Below are positions 1 to 8,475 of a stretch of DNA of 15,231 nt, piece by piece. A program made the position numbers and the translations under genes. The stretch is from Terfezia claveryi. Lineage: Eukaryota > Ascomycota > Pezizomycetes > Pezizales > Pezizaceae. Positions within the stretch are counted from its first letter, which is position 1. Each line of letters begins with the position of its first letter. The notes under the pieces were generated by a model. That model did no database searches. It saw only the letters and a list, made by a program, of their open reading frames with translations, and was not told where the DNA came from. The DNA lies in contig WHUX01000652.1 in assembly GCA_015179025.1 (NCBI GenBank), positions 1 through 15,231 on the forward strand. The letters are read 5' to 3'.

Positions 1-2
1 GA

Positions 3-832
3 ACTTACCACGTCTTCCAAGGTCTTCTAGGACTGGTTATTGGAGCTGTAGACATATTACTGATTGCCGATTTTGAGTTACAGAATAACAGTACAAGCAA
101 AATGTTTGTGGTAATCAAATGCCTTAATAAAGAGAGAGTTCCGTCAGCATCGAGCATTGTGGGAGGTTGGACGTGGGGTCATTGCAACATTTGGGGTCAT
201 TGCAAATGATAATTTTAGCATGGGATGAGAGAGGGAGTATTTATGAATAGAGCTGGCGGGGAAGGGCTGTCTGGAGGGGTGAGACGGCATATGAGTATAG
301 TACCACACTAAATAGTGGAGGGTGAACGGATGGATGGGGTGGGAATGAGGATGGGGCTGGAAGGAATTTACATGGATGGAGGTGTGAGGGCTTTTCTTAT
401 CATGGACTTGTATAGGTGCTAGTTTGTCAAGTTTAGGGTATTTGTAAAGACAGTGCCAGTACGATCAAGAATAGGTTCCGATGTCGAGAATGTTCTACCT
501 GTGCCGGCTGAAAGTCTAAATATACCGAACATCGATGAAATTGTGATGAACGTTATGACAGAAGTTGAAAAACTTCTTCTTGAAGGTCGAAACAGACACC
601 CCGTATCGAACCTCTAAGTCAGTCAGGCAAAAACAATTTGTCGCAGAGGTCAATATTGCAATTGGATTAATATTGGGAGCCACTGCAGACTACTATAAGT
701 TTGCTCCATTTTTGTTGGTAAGATGATGCTTACATGGGCTCAGACAACTTTGTTGAGGGTAATCGTCGTCGCCCACCAAGAAAGGTATTGGCAGATTACA
801 ACGTTAGATATGACAATGAAGTGGAGATGTGA
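3..832 (+). pseudogene. decayed multi-piece gene of unknown family, 5' end beyond window
   Basis: Four plus-strand open pieces in different frames look like natural protein rather than chance. Positions 3-208 are open from the window edge and include a hydrophobic stretch (GLLGLVIGAVDILLIADF). Positions 426-617 follow a TAG that could be an acceptor and read like a soluble segment (PVPAESLNIPNIDEIV). Positions 614-727 contain NIAIGLILGATADYYKF, shifted by one frame from the previous piece. Positions 726-832 end in an RRRPPRK basic patch and stop at TGA 830-832. No single frame joins them, so either introns plus frameshifts or simple decay separates them. I do not recognise the family. The region between 209 and 425 shows no convincing coding. 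The 3' end lies about 200 bp from the 3' end of the next, convergent pseudogene. Confidence 0.35.
175..205. repeat. 13-bp direct repeat GGGGTCATTGCAA, two copies
   Basis: The 13-mer GGGGTCATTGCAA is present exactly at 175-187 and again at 193-205, separated by five bases. It lies at the end of the first open piece of the unidentified left-edge pseudogene. It is probably a small local duplication; no function is inferred. Confidence 0.6.
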
Positions 833-901
833 ATATAATATTGGGGCGGGTAAAGTTCACTAAGGCATGACAGTGAAGCGGAGATGTGAATATGATATGG
901 G
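810..901 (+). repeat. imperfect tandem duplication of a gene end, period 57 bp
   Basis: Positions 810-845 and 867-901 match over about 35 bases with a few substitutions; both contain GGAGATGTGAATAT. The first copy carries the last codons and the TGA stop of the upstream plus-strand pseudogene (…EVEM stop). The second copy repeats the same tail (…EAEM stop). The duplicated unit therefore spans the 3' end of that decayed gene. Confidence 0.7.
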
Positions 902-1034
902 TTGTAAACATGTAGCTTATATTGGGCACAGAAGTCAGGGTAATATGTACTTGAAGCGGACAGAGGGGTTTATAGTATGAATACAAATAGTAAAAGAAAA
1001 AAGAAGTCCTTCCAATCCCATAACAAAAGTTCCT

Positions 1035-1726
1035 CTACTTCTTCAGTGGCCAACCTTCAGGCACGATGACGTCTAACAGTTCGGGCTCAACAAGAATATT
1101 CAATTTTTGCCCTAAATCCACGATTCCTTCTATAACTCACTATATGTCTGGTTGGTTTGTTTGATTTTCTTCGTCAACAAATCCTTGGCATAACCTTTGG
1201 TGACATTTCGTTCGGTCATATATTTCCTGAGTGCTTTTTGAGTCTCGTTAATCTGCTGTTCAATGAATAGGAATTTTTATTCATCCTGAGCATCTGCATC
1301 TCCATCTTCTTCATCCTCGTCCTTGTCCTCCTCTTCTTCTTCTTCGTCCAGGCCTGTTCTCCGTGGAGGTTTTTTGAGGTGAGCAACGTATACCTCGAAT
1401 TTATCTTTGCAATGGGACGCAATGTCATATAGGTACCCTGATGATTGAGTCTTGAGAAAACTTGAGATGGTTGACTTGAGTTCCTAACTGGTGGATCCAT
1501 CATCCTAAGTCATACCGAGGATGGGTTGGGCTTTGATATTCGTAAGCAAAACTTTAGGTCCTTTATTCATTTCATCTTTAAAAGCTGCTTGCCATTTAGA
1601 CAAAATTGCTTCCAGCTAGTGATCTCACACTCGACCTCGGTCCCGTTGATAACAAGGGGAGATTTTCCCTGTATGATGGTAAGAAGTGGGATATCTTCTC
1701 TTTTGTCAAGAAGGATGGAAAAGGAC
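1035..1726 (-). pseudogene. decayed gene of unknown family with an acidic tract
   Basis: Reading the minus strand from 1726 downwards, protein-like segments follow in shifting frames. A segment after a TTTCAG acceptor-like site (1726 to about 1600) includes GKSPLVINGTEVECEITSWK. A segment at 1618-1509 includes AAFKDEMNKGPKVLLTNIKA, with its stop at 1508-1506. A segment from 1483 includes YLYDIASHCKDKFEVYVAHL, then a run of about 20 mostly Asp/Glu residues, then TAA at 1279-1277. The same frame continues past that stop as a Lys/Gln-rich helix-like piece to about 1130. After a one-base shift the last piece ends VPEGWPLKK with a stop at 1037-1035. The order and similar composition suggest one protein of at least 220 residues broken by stops and frameshifts. 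An upstream piece around 1790-1735 (LIQKRYLGPSNFGTQLPLDF) may extend it. I do not recognise the family. Confidence 0.45.
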
Positions 1727-2380
1727 TGAAATCAAGTGGCAGTTGAGTGCCGAAGTTGCTGGGCCCAAGATAGCGTTTTTGGATTAGCTTAGACATCCGT
1801 GTTTTGGAGTCTTGTTTGACTATGAGTCTGTACCATATTGGTAGTATCACGATAGGTCCCTAGCACTTGTCTGGTGATTGCAGGGATTGTTACTTATACA
1901 AATTGGACATGGTACGATGAGGAGCACTCTCTTATCATTTAGATCGGTTGATTATTTGCATGAAAGTTGGCAGGATTTACTTTCCTATTTGGTTCTTGAT
2001 TTTGATAGTCCCAATTTGGTAGCCACTTCGTTGAATATTTATAACATATTATTTTCATCGACTAAACATTCGTCAATATCAAGTTATGCTAAGTTGATGT
2101 TGTTCAATGTGAAGTTATGTATGTAGTCGTTAAGGACTTATCTTTTTTAGTTGAATACGCCTGTATAGCCACATCAAACGGTGTAGTTGTCTATTTTATT
2201 TGTTTTATTTTCCTTTGCTGGGAGCTGTTGTCGCAAAAAGTCCGTATAGCGAAGATGAAATCTTGGCACAGTGCTATATTAATGAGGGATAGCGCGCTAG
2301 TGAGGTCACCCTAGTAAACAGTTTCACCAACTCATCTCGAATCTCAACAGTTTAATAAGTAACTCTTTCTAAGTGACCCC
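1727..2380. other. no supported gene; AT-rich spacer
   Basis: This stretch holds short open frames on both strands. The longest plus-strand one runs 1878-2126 and is Leu/Ser-rich. None shows a recognisable motif, splice pattern or continuity with a neighbour. It probably contains upstream, further-decayed exons of the minus-strand pseudogene. I see no structured RNA or transposon ends. Confidence 0.5.
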
Positions 2381-2627
2381 GGACAGAGACTCCCTCCCGC
2401 CCGCGTCTCCTCCAACTCCCCATCCCCCACCCCCAGTGACAGACACCCTACTAACCCTCTCTATAGACTCTGTGTCTCCCTCACCCGTTACCTCCCTCAC
2501 CCCCGTGCTCCATCACTCCCTCCACCCCTTCACCCCCTTCAACCCTCAACCACCCTCGTGCCCTCCACCCCCTCACCCTCCTCACCTTCACCCCTCACCC
2601 CCTTCACTCCCCTCACCCTCCTCACCA
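2381..2627 (+). repeat. polypyrimidine, CTCACC-rich low-complexity tract
   Basis: About 245 bases are strongly C- and T-rich on the plus strand. Imperfect repeats of CTCACCC, CCTCCAC and CACCCC occur, with few G bases except near 2440-2480. The tract ends directly at the ATG (2628) of the Crinkler-like pseudogene. It therefore occupies the 5' leader or promoter position, where fungal genes often carry CT-rich blocks, though this one is unusually long. A proline/serine-rich open frame through it is a by-product of the base composition. Confidence 0.75.
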
Positions 2628-3820
2628 ATGCTCGAACTTAACTGTTTGGTTCTCGGAGAAACTGAGCAAAGACATCTTTACGGTAGAAATCGAGGCCACA
2701 AAAAAATCTCGATTCTGAAGATTTCATCGAGAAAAAGAAGCCCGTCTTCGACCATATTCCCGCTGATCCTTATACTTTGGAAATGGAACAAGTCAATTAG
2801 TAAGGTTACGGTAGAAGACCTACGTAGCGATAACCCACTGGCTCCGACAAAGAAAATCAGCAACGTTTTTAGGGAGGATTCTCTTGAGGAGGAATACACC
2901 ATATAATTATTCAGGCTCCAATTGGTAAGTGAGACTTCATTCCGTTTTGCCTTGTGAAGTTAGCTTTCGGTGGCCATCAGATGAATTGCTAACATGTGGG
3001 ATCCGGTATAGATAGCGACGACAGTACGGATCCAAAACGACACAAGAGAGGGGGCCATGGGCATTATATTGCTGTGTCTGGACCCCTTTACCCTGGGGAT
3101 GGCGCATTGAAGTTCCCACCATCAAAGAGAGACCTTTCAACAAAACGTTTATGCTTGTGCGTAACAACAAACCCATAGTGATTCACGGTCCATACCACAG
3201 TGGCAAGACCATTTTCTTTGGGAGATGGAGACTTACCTGCAGGATTTTGATATATATCTGTTTACATATCATTGAATGAGGTGGAGTATGGGGTGGACAA
3301 GGAGCTTATCAAACGCTTCTATAAATGCCTCGAGACGCATTTTCCATGAACGCTGAAGCAGGCAGGATTTCATAGACCGACTTGAGACTACGTTTGCGTA
3401 TGATCAGCGTCCACCTTATCCAAAATGAAATGACAAAACGGAAGTGCCTATGTTTGTTGGTAGATGAGATGCAGGTAATATTTAAATCGACTAAACTCTT
3501 AACAGCGAAGCTTTTCTTTGAGTCACTAGCAAATATGCGGATCCCCTACATCGGTGTTGGGACATTTCAGCTCAGGAATTAAGTTGGAGTACAGAAGAGG
3601 CTCGAATTTCGTCACCTTTCAATAAAGTCGCATTCTTCAGCATGCAACCTCTCACTATCCCAGAAATGGCGGCTATTATTGAGGAGTACAACAAAAATTG
3701 GAACTCTCCTATCCCCGACCCTCTGCAACTTAGCATCATATCAAAATCTGGAGGCCACGTAGCCTCCTTGATGGCCCTCCTGAGGTTATACGACGAATGT
3801 CAGCCAACTATCAAAGACTG

Positions 3821-4320
3821 GAGATTGTAACGGGGCTCGGGGGCGTGGCGACCAAGGGGTACGCCTAGACGGGAGGGCAAGGGTATCGCACACGTAGGAG
3901 GTACTACGTGTGTGATTGGAGGGAAGGGGTAGTCACAGACACCTGTCACGGATGTCACGGATATCAGGACCGGCGGGAGACACGCGGAAGATTACTTCCG
4001 TGTGTGATGGGTAGTTTGCTGGGCTGCAGAGTCGTTCGAGGAGGCAAGGGGTACACGAGGGGGTGCACCAGCGCAGTGAGAAGCAAGGTCTGTATTTGAT
4101 ATACAAGACGTTGAATGGGGATCCAACGAGAGTGCGAGAACGAGAAGATATATACATGGTGGCTCAAAGAGCCAAGACTGACAATGGAATAAGCTTCCCG
4201 AGATAGGGAACCTTCAACCCGAACAAAGACAATAACCATAATAACAACGATAACGAGAGCCAGACGGATTCCTCCGTATGACTCTCAAAAGGGCCAAGGA
4301 GAGACGGTTGTGACAGAGAT
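3821..4320. repeat. 5-bp target-site duplication GAGAT flanking the solo LTR
   Basis: GAGAT occurs at 3821-3825 and 4316-4320, immediately outside the TG and CA termini. Removing one copy together with the insert leaves the host NTPase-domain reading frame continuous. This is direct sequence evidence of insertion. Confidence 0.88.
3826..4315. mobile_element. solo LTR (490 bp) inside the CRN pseudogene
   Basis: The insert begins TGTAACGGGGCTCGG and ends GGTTGTGACA, the TG…CA ends of an LTR. It is flanked by the 5-bp direct repeat GAGAT at 3821-3825 and 4316-4320, as expected for Ty3/Gypsy or Ty1/Copia integration. The CRN-like reading frame stops at the left junction and resumes in register at the right one, so the boundaries are set independently by the host gene. 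No primer-binding site, polypurine tract or coding region is present, so this is a solo LTR left by recombination between two LTRs. The LTR is G-rich in its first third. A TATATA box-like stretch lies at about 4149, and AT-rich sequence around 4240 could be a poly(A) region. Superfamily assignment is uncertain. Confidence 0.88.
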
Positions 4321-5200
4321 TGACACTGCAAACGCACTACGAGTTGTTCATGAATGGGGTACAAAAAAAGATTACGCATGATCTTGACAGTAATATCAAA
4401 TTGTGTGATCATGTTCGAGACCTCACACTTAATGCAACGAACCATGGAATATCGATTTACTTCACCTCAAGAAGTTGGATAAAGCCCTACTTTGTATAGG
4501 AGTACTTACGATATTGCACAACGGCGACAGTTATATGATGAAGTTTACTAGTAATTTGATTCTCCGTGTTTATGTGGCAGCTATCTTCCCTCCACCCTAC
4601 ACCAACCCGCTACCAACAATAGAGAGCCCAGTGCAATTACTAAAAATTACACTCTCGCATCTATCACCGAAGCAACTTCTAAACAAACAGATATGTAACA
4701 AAACAGGACCGTCAGAGAATGCATTCCATGTCGAGCTTTATGCAACACTACGAACCCTTCTACCACTCGAATGGCTATGTTCAAGTGAAGCACGGATAGA
4801 TAGTCAACAAAAGCGTTTAGATCTACTCATACACAAAGACATACACAAAAAAAAACCAACTGGCGGGTTCGACTTAAGGTCAACAAAGTAACAGTAGCCG
4901 ACTTCGATGGGGGAATCAAACAGTGCAAGGGATCAAAAGAACACCAAACAACTATTTACCTAGTGAATTTTTACGCCGCAACACAGCAGATACCAACAAA
5001 CCTTCCAACGAAGAGAGAAAATGATGTTGTGATCAATGTACAATATAATGATAAGATGAGTTTTCTCTTTGGCTTGGTGGTGAAGAGCAGGTTGTGCGAA
5101 CTATCATAGAATTTTGATCGCAACCAAGTACCTATAGATCTCCGTTGAGTGGTGCTGATTGGTCTCAGTCAATGGAATGGGCTGCACTGGATCATTCCGA

Positions 5201-5278
5201 ATATATGTTCTGGGCCGCCCGCGGGCAGCATACCCACTGTGCCGGCCGCGGGCAATTAATATAATTCCTCAATTTGGT
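5201..5278 (+). repeat. left terminal inverted repeat of the 1.18-kb element
   Basis: Begins ATATATGTTC and contains CCCGCGGGC and CATACCCACTGTGCCGGCC. It pairs with 6295-6379 in inverted orientation. Confidence 0.8.
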
Positions 5279-6294
5279 AAATCTCAATCGAACAAAACAT
5301 TCTGCGAACTCAAAAAACACCCTAAGGAGTTATTTTGACTGCCCTATCCACATCATATACCCTTCCTGTTGATTAGTGGGAGACGGCAGACATTGAACAA
5401 GGGAGAATTCCGGAGAAATTACCTCAAGCCCTTCAGATGGTGAAGTACATGCTGGCAATGTTAACAACTCATCACTGCATCTCTGATGATGAAGGAATAG
5501 GGAAGAGGATACTGAGTTTACTGCTGCCCTAAAAATCCGCAACCCTATCCAATGGGTATTTGGAAATTAGTTTCTTATCCGCGGGGTTCTTATCCGCGGG
5601 GTTCTTATTGACGAGGCCTTATTGCTGGGGCTATATCGACCATCTTATGCTGAATATTCATATGCTATGTGGAATTCAGTGAAAATTTGGAGCAATCATA
5701 ATTATAATACTTTTGTCTACATCTTGCAAGATTGGATTTTATACTAGAAAAATCCAGGCTATTCCTCACTTATAAAATCCAAGTCAGGTGCAAAGTGGTA
5801 CTTTCTTAATAACAGGTACTGTTTTATATATGTAGATTGCTAAGCTACTCCAAGTTCTTGATTTTAAACCAAAATGAAGCAGGTTCTACCTAGAATTATA
5901 CAACAAGTAGATGGTTATTTTACAGCGTTGTGGGAGATCAAATGGCACAATGCTACAACAAACCTCTTACTTTTGCAGTTTGATATTGCTAAACCCGATA
6001 ACCTTTACCCAACTGCTGACCTTACAGGCTTACAGTTTGATATTTTAGATACTCTAACTGCTCGGTAAACCACAGTTCACCAGGCATCTATAACTACCGG
6101 TGTTGCGAAAACTTCTACTCTAATTGTTGTCGCCGATACTTTAAGAATAATCTGAAATGCTTAATCTATTAACATACGAAAGTATCAACACTATATTGCT
6201 CTAGCTGAACCAAATTGGAATATTAGAGGGGGTCTAATCGACTGGGAAATTATCAATTCTTTTTTTTTCTAGTAAATCAGTACTTTATCAATAC

Positions 6295-6379
6295 ACCAAA
6301 TTGAGTAATTATTTAAATTGCCCGCGGCCGGCACAGTGGGTATGCCGCCCGCGGGCGGCCGATGCCCGCGAACATATAT
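6295..6379 (-). repeat. right terminal inverted repeat of the 1.18-kb element
   Basis: Reverse complement of the left end. It holds an extra copy of the GCGGGC motif near the outer end (6355-6370), making it slightly longer than the left arm. Confidence 0.8.
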
Positions 6380-6391
6380 GCACTGTAGTAG

Positions 6392-6996
6392 GTACCCTCT
6401 AGCGCCTATTAACGAACAGGGATGGGCTAACGAACACCCCTGTAGCCAAGTGTCTCCAGCCACAATTTATGATATAGCAGGAGCTATGATGAGAAGCTTG
6501 TTCCGGCTTGATACGTAACTATAGAAACAACTACGCTCTACAAGGTGGTTGCCCTCACATCTCGGCAAAATTTACTCCATGCCAAATAACATACCTTCTA
6601 ATATGACCTCCCCGATGACCCCCCTCTTCCCCTCTACCCTACCCTTAGGCCGAGCAACTTGCCAACAAGTAAATAGATACTATGGAGAGCTCAACTAAGG
6701 GTCTATATCTATGTTAGAATAGCTCTTGTAGCAGAAGCCTAATATATGGTGCCAGGGTATGGTTAGAACGAGAGGCACATATCTCTGAAAAATAAGTAAT
6801 TCCGAGAATTCTTATTTAATTAACAAAATCGTCCCCACTTATGCCCCACTCAAACCACCTCCTTCCAAAGCCGCCTTCCTGGCATCCTTAACCACTATGG
6901 TAAGGTCTCCAATAGAACTAGAAGCACTGATACTCCCCCTCTTGGGCTTCAATAGTCCCTTCGGTAGGGGGATATCCCAGCCTCCTCAAGGGGCGT
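6392..6996 (+). repeat. left arm of the long palindrome
   Basis: 605 bp that pairs in inverted orientation with 7588-8188. Its inner 160 bp, read on the minus strand, hold the C-terminal coding tail of the central pseudogene, ending with TAA at 6841-6839. Confidence 0.85.
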
Positions 6997-7376
6997 TTCA
7001 GTCCCTCAAAGCAACCATATGTTCATAGTTAATCCAGAGTAAAACCCTGCTGCACTCGCCTCCAACTCAGAAGCTCTACTAGCACCTAAATCAGTATTCA
7101 ACCTAGAGATTGTCTCAGCATCTTCCCAAATTGCTTTTCCGGCTTCCAACTTGAACCTACTATCCAACTTAGTAACCAACCCAAAGCCAAACCCAATATC
7201 CAACTGGTGTTCAATCTAAGTATCTAAGCCAGAGTCAACCTAAGTATTTAACCTAGTCTGGTTAGCACAACCCTCGTAGAGATGAACTTAGTATTAAACC
7301 CAGTGTTGAACCCACCATTGAACCCAGCCAGCATTGAATGCATATCGAACCTAGTATCTAACGTAGTCTCTACCAT
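6839..7376 (-). pseudogene. decayed repeat-protein gene inside the palindrome
   Basis: Read on the minus strand from an ATG at 7376-7374, the centre encodes a short periodic pattern: LDTRF, GFNGGFNTGFNTKF, then after a stop and frame change LVTKLDSRFKLEAG and ISRLNTDLGASRASELEA. The DNA shows the same 11- to 13-bp periodicity (GGTT..ATACTAGGTT). The tail in the left arm includes DLTIVVKDARKAALEGGG and stops at 6841-6839. The right arm has a diverged inverted copy of the same tail (plus strand, about 7590-7745: GLLKPKRGGISASSSIGDLT). Stops near 7245 and 7220 and frame changes near 6960 show it is not functional. The Leu/Phe-Asn/Asp-Thr periodicity suggests a helical repeat protein; I cannot name the family. 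Confidence 0.5.
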
Positions 7377-7587
7377 CGGGACTCTCCTACCATCAACCAG
7401 ATATCACAGTTCACCATCTAACCCTTGCTCTCTCAGATTTTAACCTAGAAATTAACCGAAATTTCCAACCTAATATCGAACCCCGGAGCTCTCCCAGCAG
7501 ATGCCCGAACGCCCAACTAAGAAGCCCTCGCAGTGCCCAGTTAGTCCTCATATATGGAAATTAGCTTGTACTAATATCCATGGTTGT

Positions 7588-8188
7588 ACGCCCTTTGAGG
7601 AGGCTGGATACCCCCCACCGAAGGGACTATTGAAGCCCAAGAGGGGAGGTATCAGTGCTTCTAGTTCTATTGGAGACCTCACCATGGTGGTTGAGGATAC
7701 CAGGAAGGGGCGTCGGAGGGAGGTAGTTCCAGTGGAGCATAAGTGGAGAGGATTTTGTTAATTAAATAAGAATTCTCGGAATTACTTATTTTTCAGAGAT
7801 AGGTGCCTCTCATTTCGACCATATACTGGCACCATATATTAGGCTTCTGCTACAAGAGCTATTCTAACATAGATATAGACCTTTCGTTAAGCTCTCCATA
7901 GTATCTATTCACTTGTTAGCAGGTTGCTCGCCTAAGGGTAGGGTAGAGAGGGAAAGGGGGGTCATCGGGGAGGTCATATTAGAAGGTATGTTATTTGGCA
8001 TAGAGTAAATTTTGCCGAGATGTGAGGGCAACCGTCTTGTAGAGCGTAGTTGTTTCCATAGTTATGTATTAAGCCGGAACAAGCTTCTCATCATAGCTCC
8101 TGCTATATCATAAATTGTGGCTGGAGACACTTGGCTACAGGGGTGTTCGTTAGCCCATCCCTGTTCGTTAATAGGTACTAGAGGGTAC
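7588..8188 (-). repeat. right arm of the long palindrome
   Basis: 601 bp, the inverted counterpart of 6392-6996. An 86-codon plus-strand open frame (7501-7761) enters this arm. Part of it matches the tail seen on the minus strand of the left arm, but its start lies in unrelated centre sequence, so it is a remnant rather than a gene. Confidence 0.85.
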
Positions 8189-8250
8189 ATACTTCATATA
8201 CTTAGCTAAGACGCCCCTTTAAGCGTTTGTAGGTTTTAACCAATCGCAAC

Positions 8251-8475
8251 TAACGTAGTCGACGGGGGTAGCGAGCTGCCTGGGAAGCGAGCCGATAAGG
8301 GGCACTAAGCCTAAATTATCAACTTGAGTTGTCCGTAGTCTCGAATCCGTGTACGCTGTACGTAGTTAGTCTGGTTGCTACGTAGTCTGGTTGGCACCAG
8401 TTTCTTACTCTGGAGCGTTAGTGCCCCTTATCGGCTCGCTTCCAAGGCAGGCTCGCTACCTCGTCAACTACGTTA
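8251..8475. mobile_element. 225-bp MITE-like element with about 58-bp terminal inverted repeats
   Basis: Positions 8251-8308 start TAACGTAGTCGACGGGGG and end GCGAGCCGATAAGGGGCACT plus AA. The reverse complement of 8418-8475 starts TAACGTAGTTGACGAGG and ends in the same block. The outermost TA on both sides could be a TA target duplication, leaving ACGTAGT… termini. That is reminiscent of pogo/Fot1-type fungal elements, but the assignment is inference. The 109-bp centre is non-coding and contains one full and one partial copy of the TAGTCTGGTTGGCAC motif also found at 7254 and 10289. Confidence 0.8.

Larger units (their letters stand above)
2628..5117 (+). pseudogene. decayed Crinkler (CRN)-type gene: ubiquitin-like header, P-loop NTPase, nuclease-like C-terminus
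   Basis: From the ATG at 2628 to about 2924 the sequence resembles the CRN N-terminal ubiquitin-like module. The ending NPLAPTKKISNVF plus an acidic Glu-rich stretch and an IIQAP-type strand is characteristic. A GTAAGT donor at 2925 and TAG acceptor at 3010-3011 (87-bp intron) keep the frame into an Asp/Lys-rich linker. The NTPase follows: Walker A GPYHSGKT at 3187-3210, Walker B LLVDEMQ at 3454-3474, and a GGHVASLMALLRLYDECQPT helix at about 3750-3815. After the LTR insertion come a conserved helical segment (to 4470) and the C-terminal domain at 4475-5117. That domain has an ELYATLRTLLP helix, KRLDLLIH, a G-F-D-L strand and DFDGGIKQCKG, resembling the PD-(D/E)XK-type nuclease ends of NTPase-CRNs. 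The natural stop is TGA 5115-5117. The gene is dead: frame changes occur near 2680, 2745, 2800 and 2905 in the header, near 3150, 3215 and 3350 in the NTPase, and near 4890 and 5065 at the C-terminus. Known CRN proteins act in the nucleus as effectors or conflict proteins; the role here is inference. Family recognition is from motif memory, not a search. Confidence 0.75.
5201..6379. mobile_element. 1.18-kb terminal-inverted-repeat DNA element with CCGCGGGC-rich ends
   Basis: Positions 5201-5278 and the reverse complement of 6295-6379 match: ATATATGTTC, then GGCCGCCCGCGGGC, then GCATACCCACTGTGCCGGCC, then an AT-rich part ending CTCAATTTGGT. The arms differ by a seven-base length change near the outer end. 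The interior is AT-rich, in sharp contrast with the GC-rich termini. It carries only short open frames, notably 5874-6068 on the plus strand (64 residues) and 5330-5542 on the minus strand, with no transposase motif I can name. The target duplication is ambiguous because the ends lie in TATA-rich sequence; a TA duplication is possible. It is probably a non-autonomous or eroded DNA transposon. It stops about 12 bp before the large palindrome. Confidence 0.75.
6392..8188. mobile_element. 1.8-kb long-armed palindrome (about 0.6-kb inverted repeats around a 0.6-kb centre)
   Basis: The outer ends read GTACCCTCTAG at 6392 and CTAGAGGGTAC ending at 8188. By eye the arms (6392-6996 and 7588-8188) stay alignable along their whole length with scattered substitutions and small indels. 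Both carry GGGATGGGCTAACGAACACC and the imperfect palindrome around CCGAGAATTC (6790-6817 and 7764-7791). No intact transposase is seen and no clear target duplication flanks the ends, although weak similarity may continue outward (GTAGTAG against GAAGTAT). The inner parts of the arms contain the 3' end of the gene remnant read on the minus strand through the centre. An inverted duplication of that gene end plus flanking DNA therefore explains it as well as a long-TIR or foldback transposon does. Confidence 0.8.

Noticed and set aside
2373..2906. 177-codon plus-strand open frame, Pro-rich at its start
   Set aside because: Its first 85 codons are just the polypyrimidine tract read as Pro/Ser/His. 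The remainder is a single frame through the frameshifted CRN header, so it is not a protein in its own right.
3826..4315. treating the 490-bp insert as a hAT element with a 7-8 bp duplication (GAGATTG)
   Set aside because: A 7-bp match exists, but assigning two of those bases to the element gives canonical TGTAAC…TGACA LTR ends with a clean 5-bp duplication, the simpler reading.
7501..7761. 86-codon open frame with a PPPKGLLKPKRGG segment
   Set aside because: It starts in palindrome-centre sequence and runs into the right arm. The matching part is an inverted remnant of the tail encoded on the other arm, with no coherent full gene.
6392..8188. strong repeat-induced point mutation (RIP) in the palindrome arms
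   Set aside because: The arms keep many CpG and CpA sites and their differences are not obviously all C-to-T. A proper substitution count is needed before any claim.
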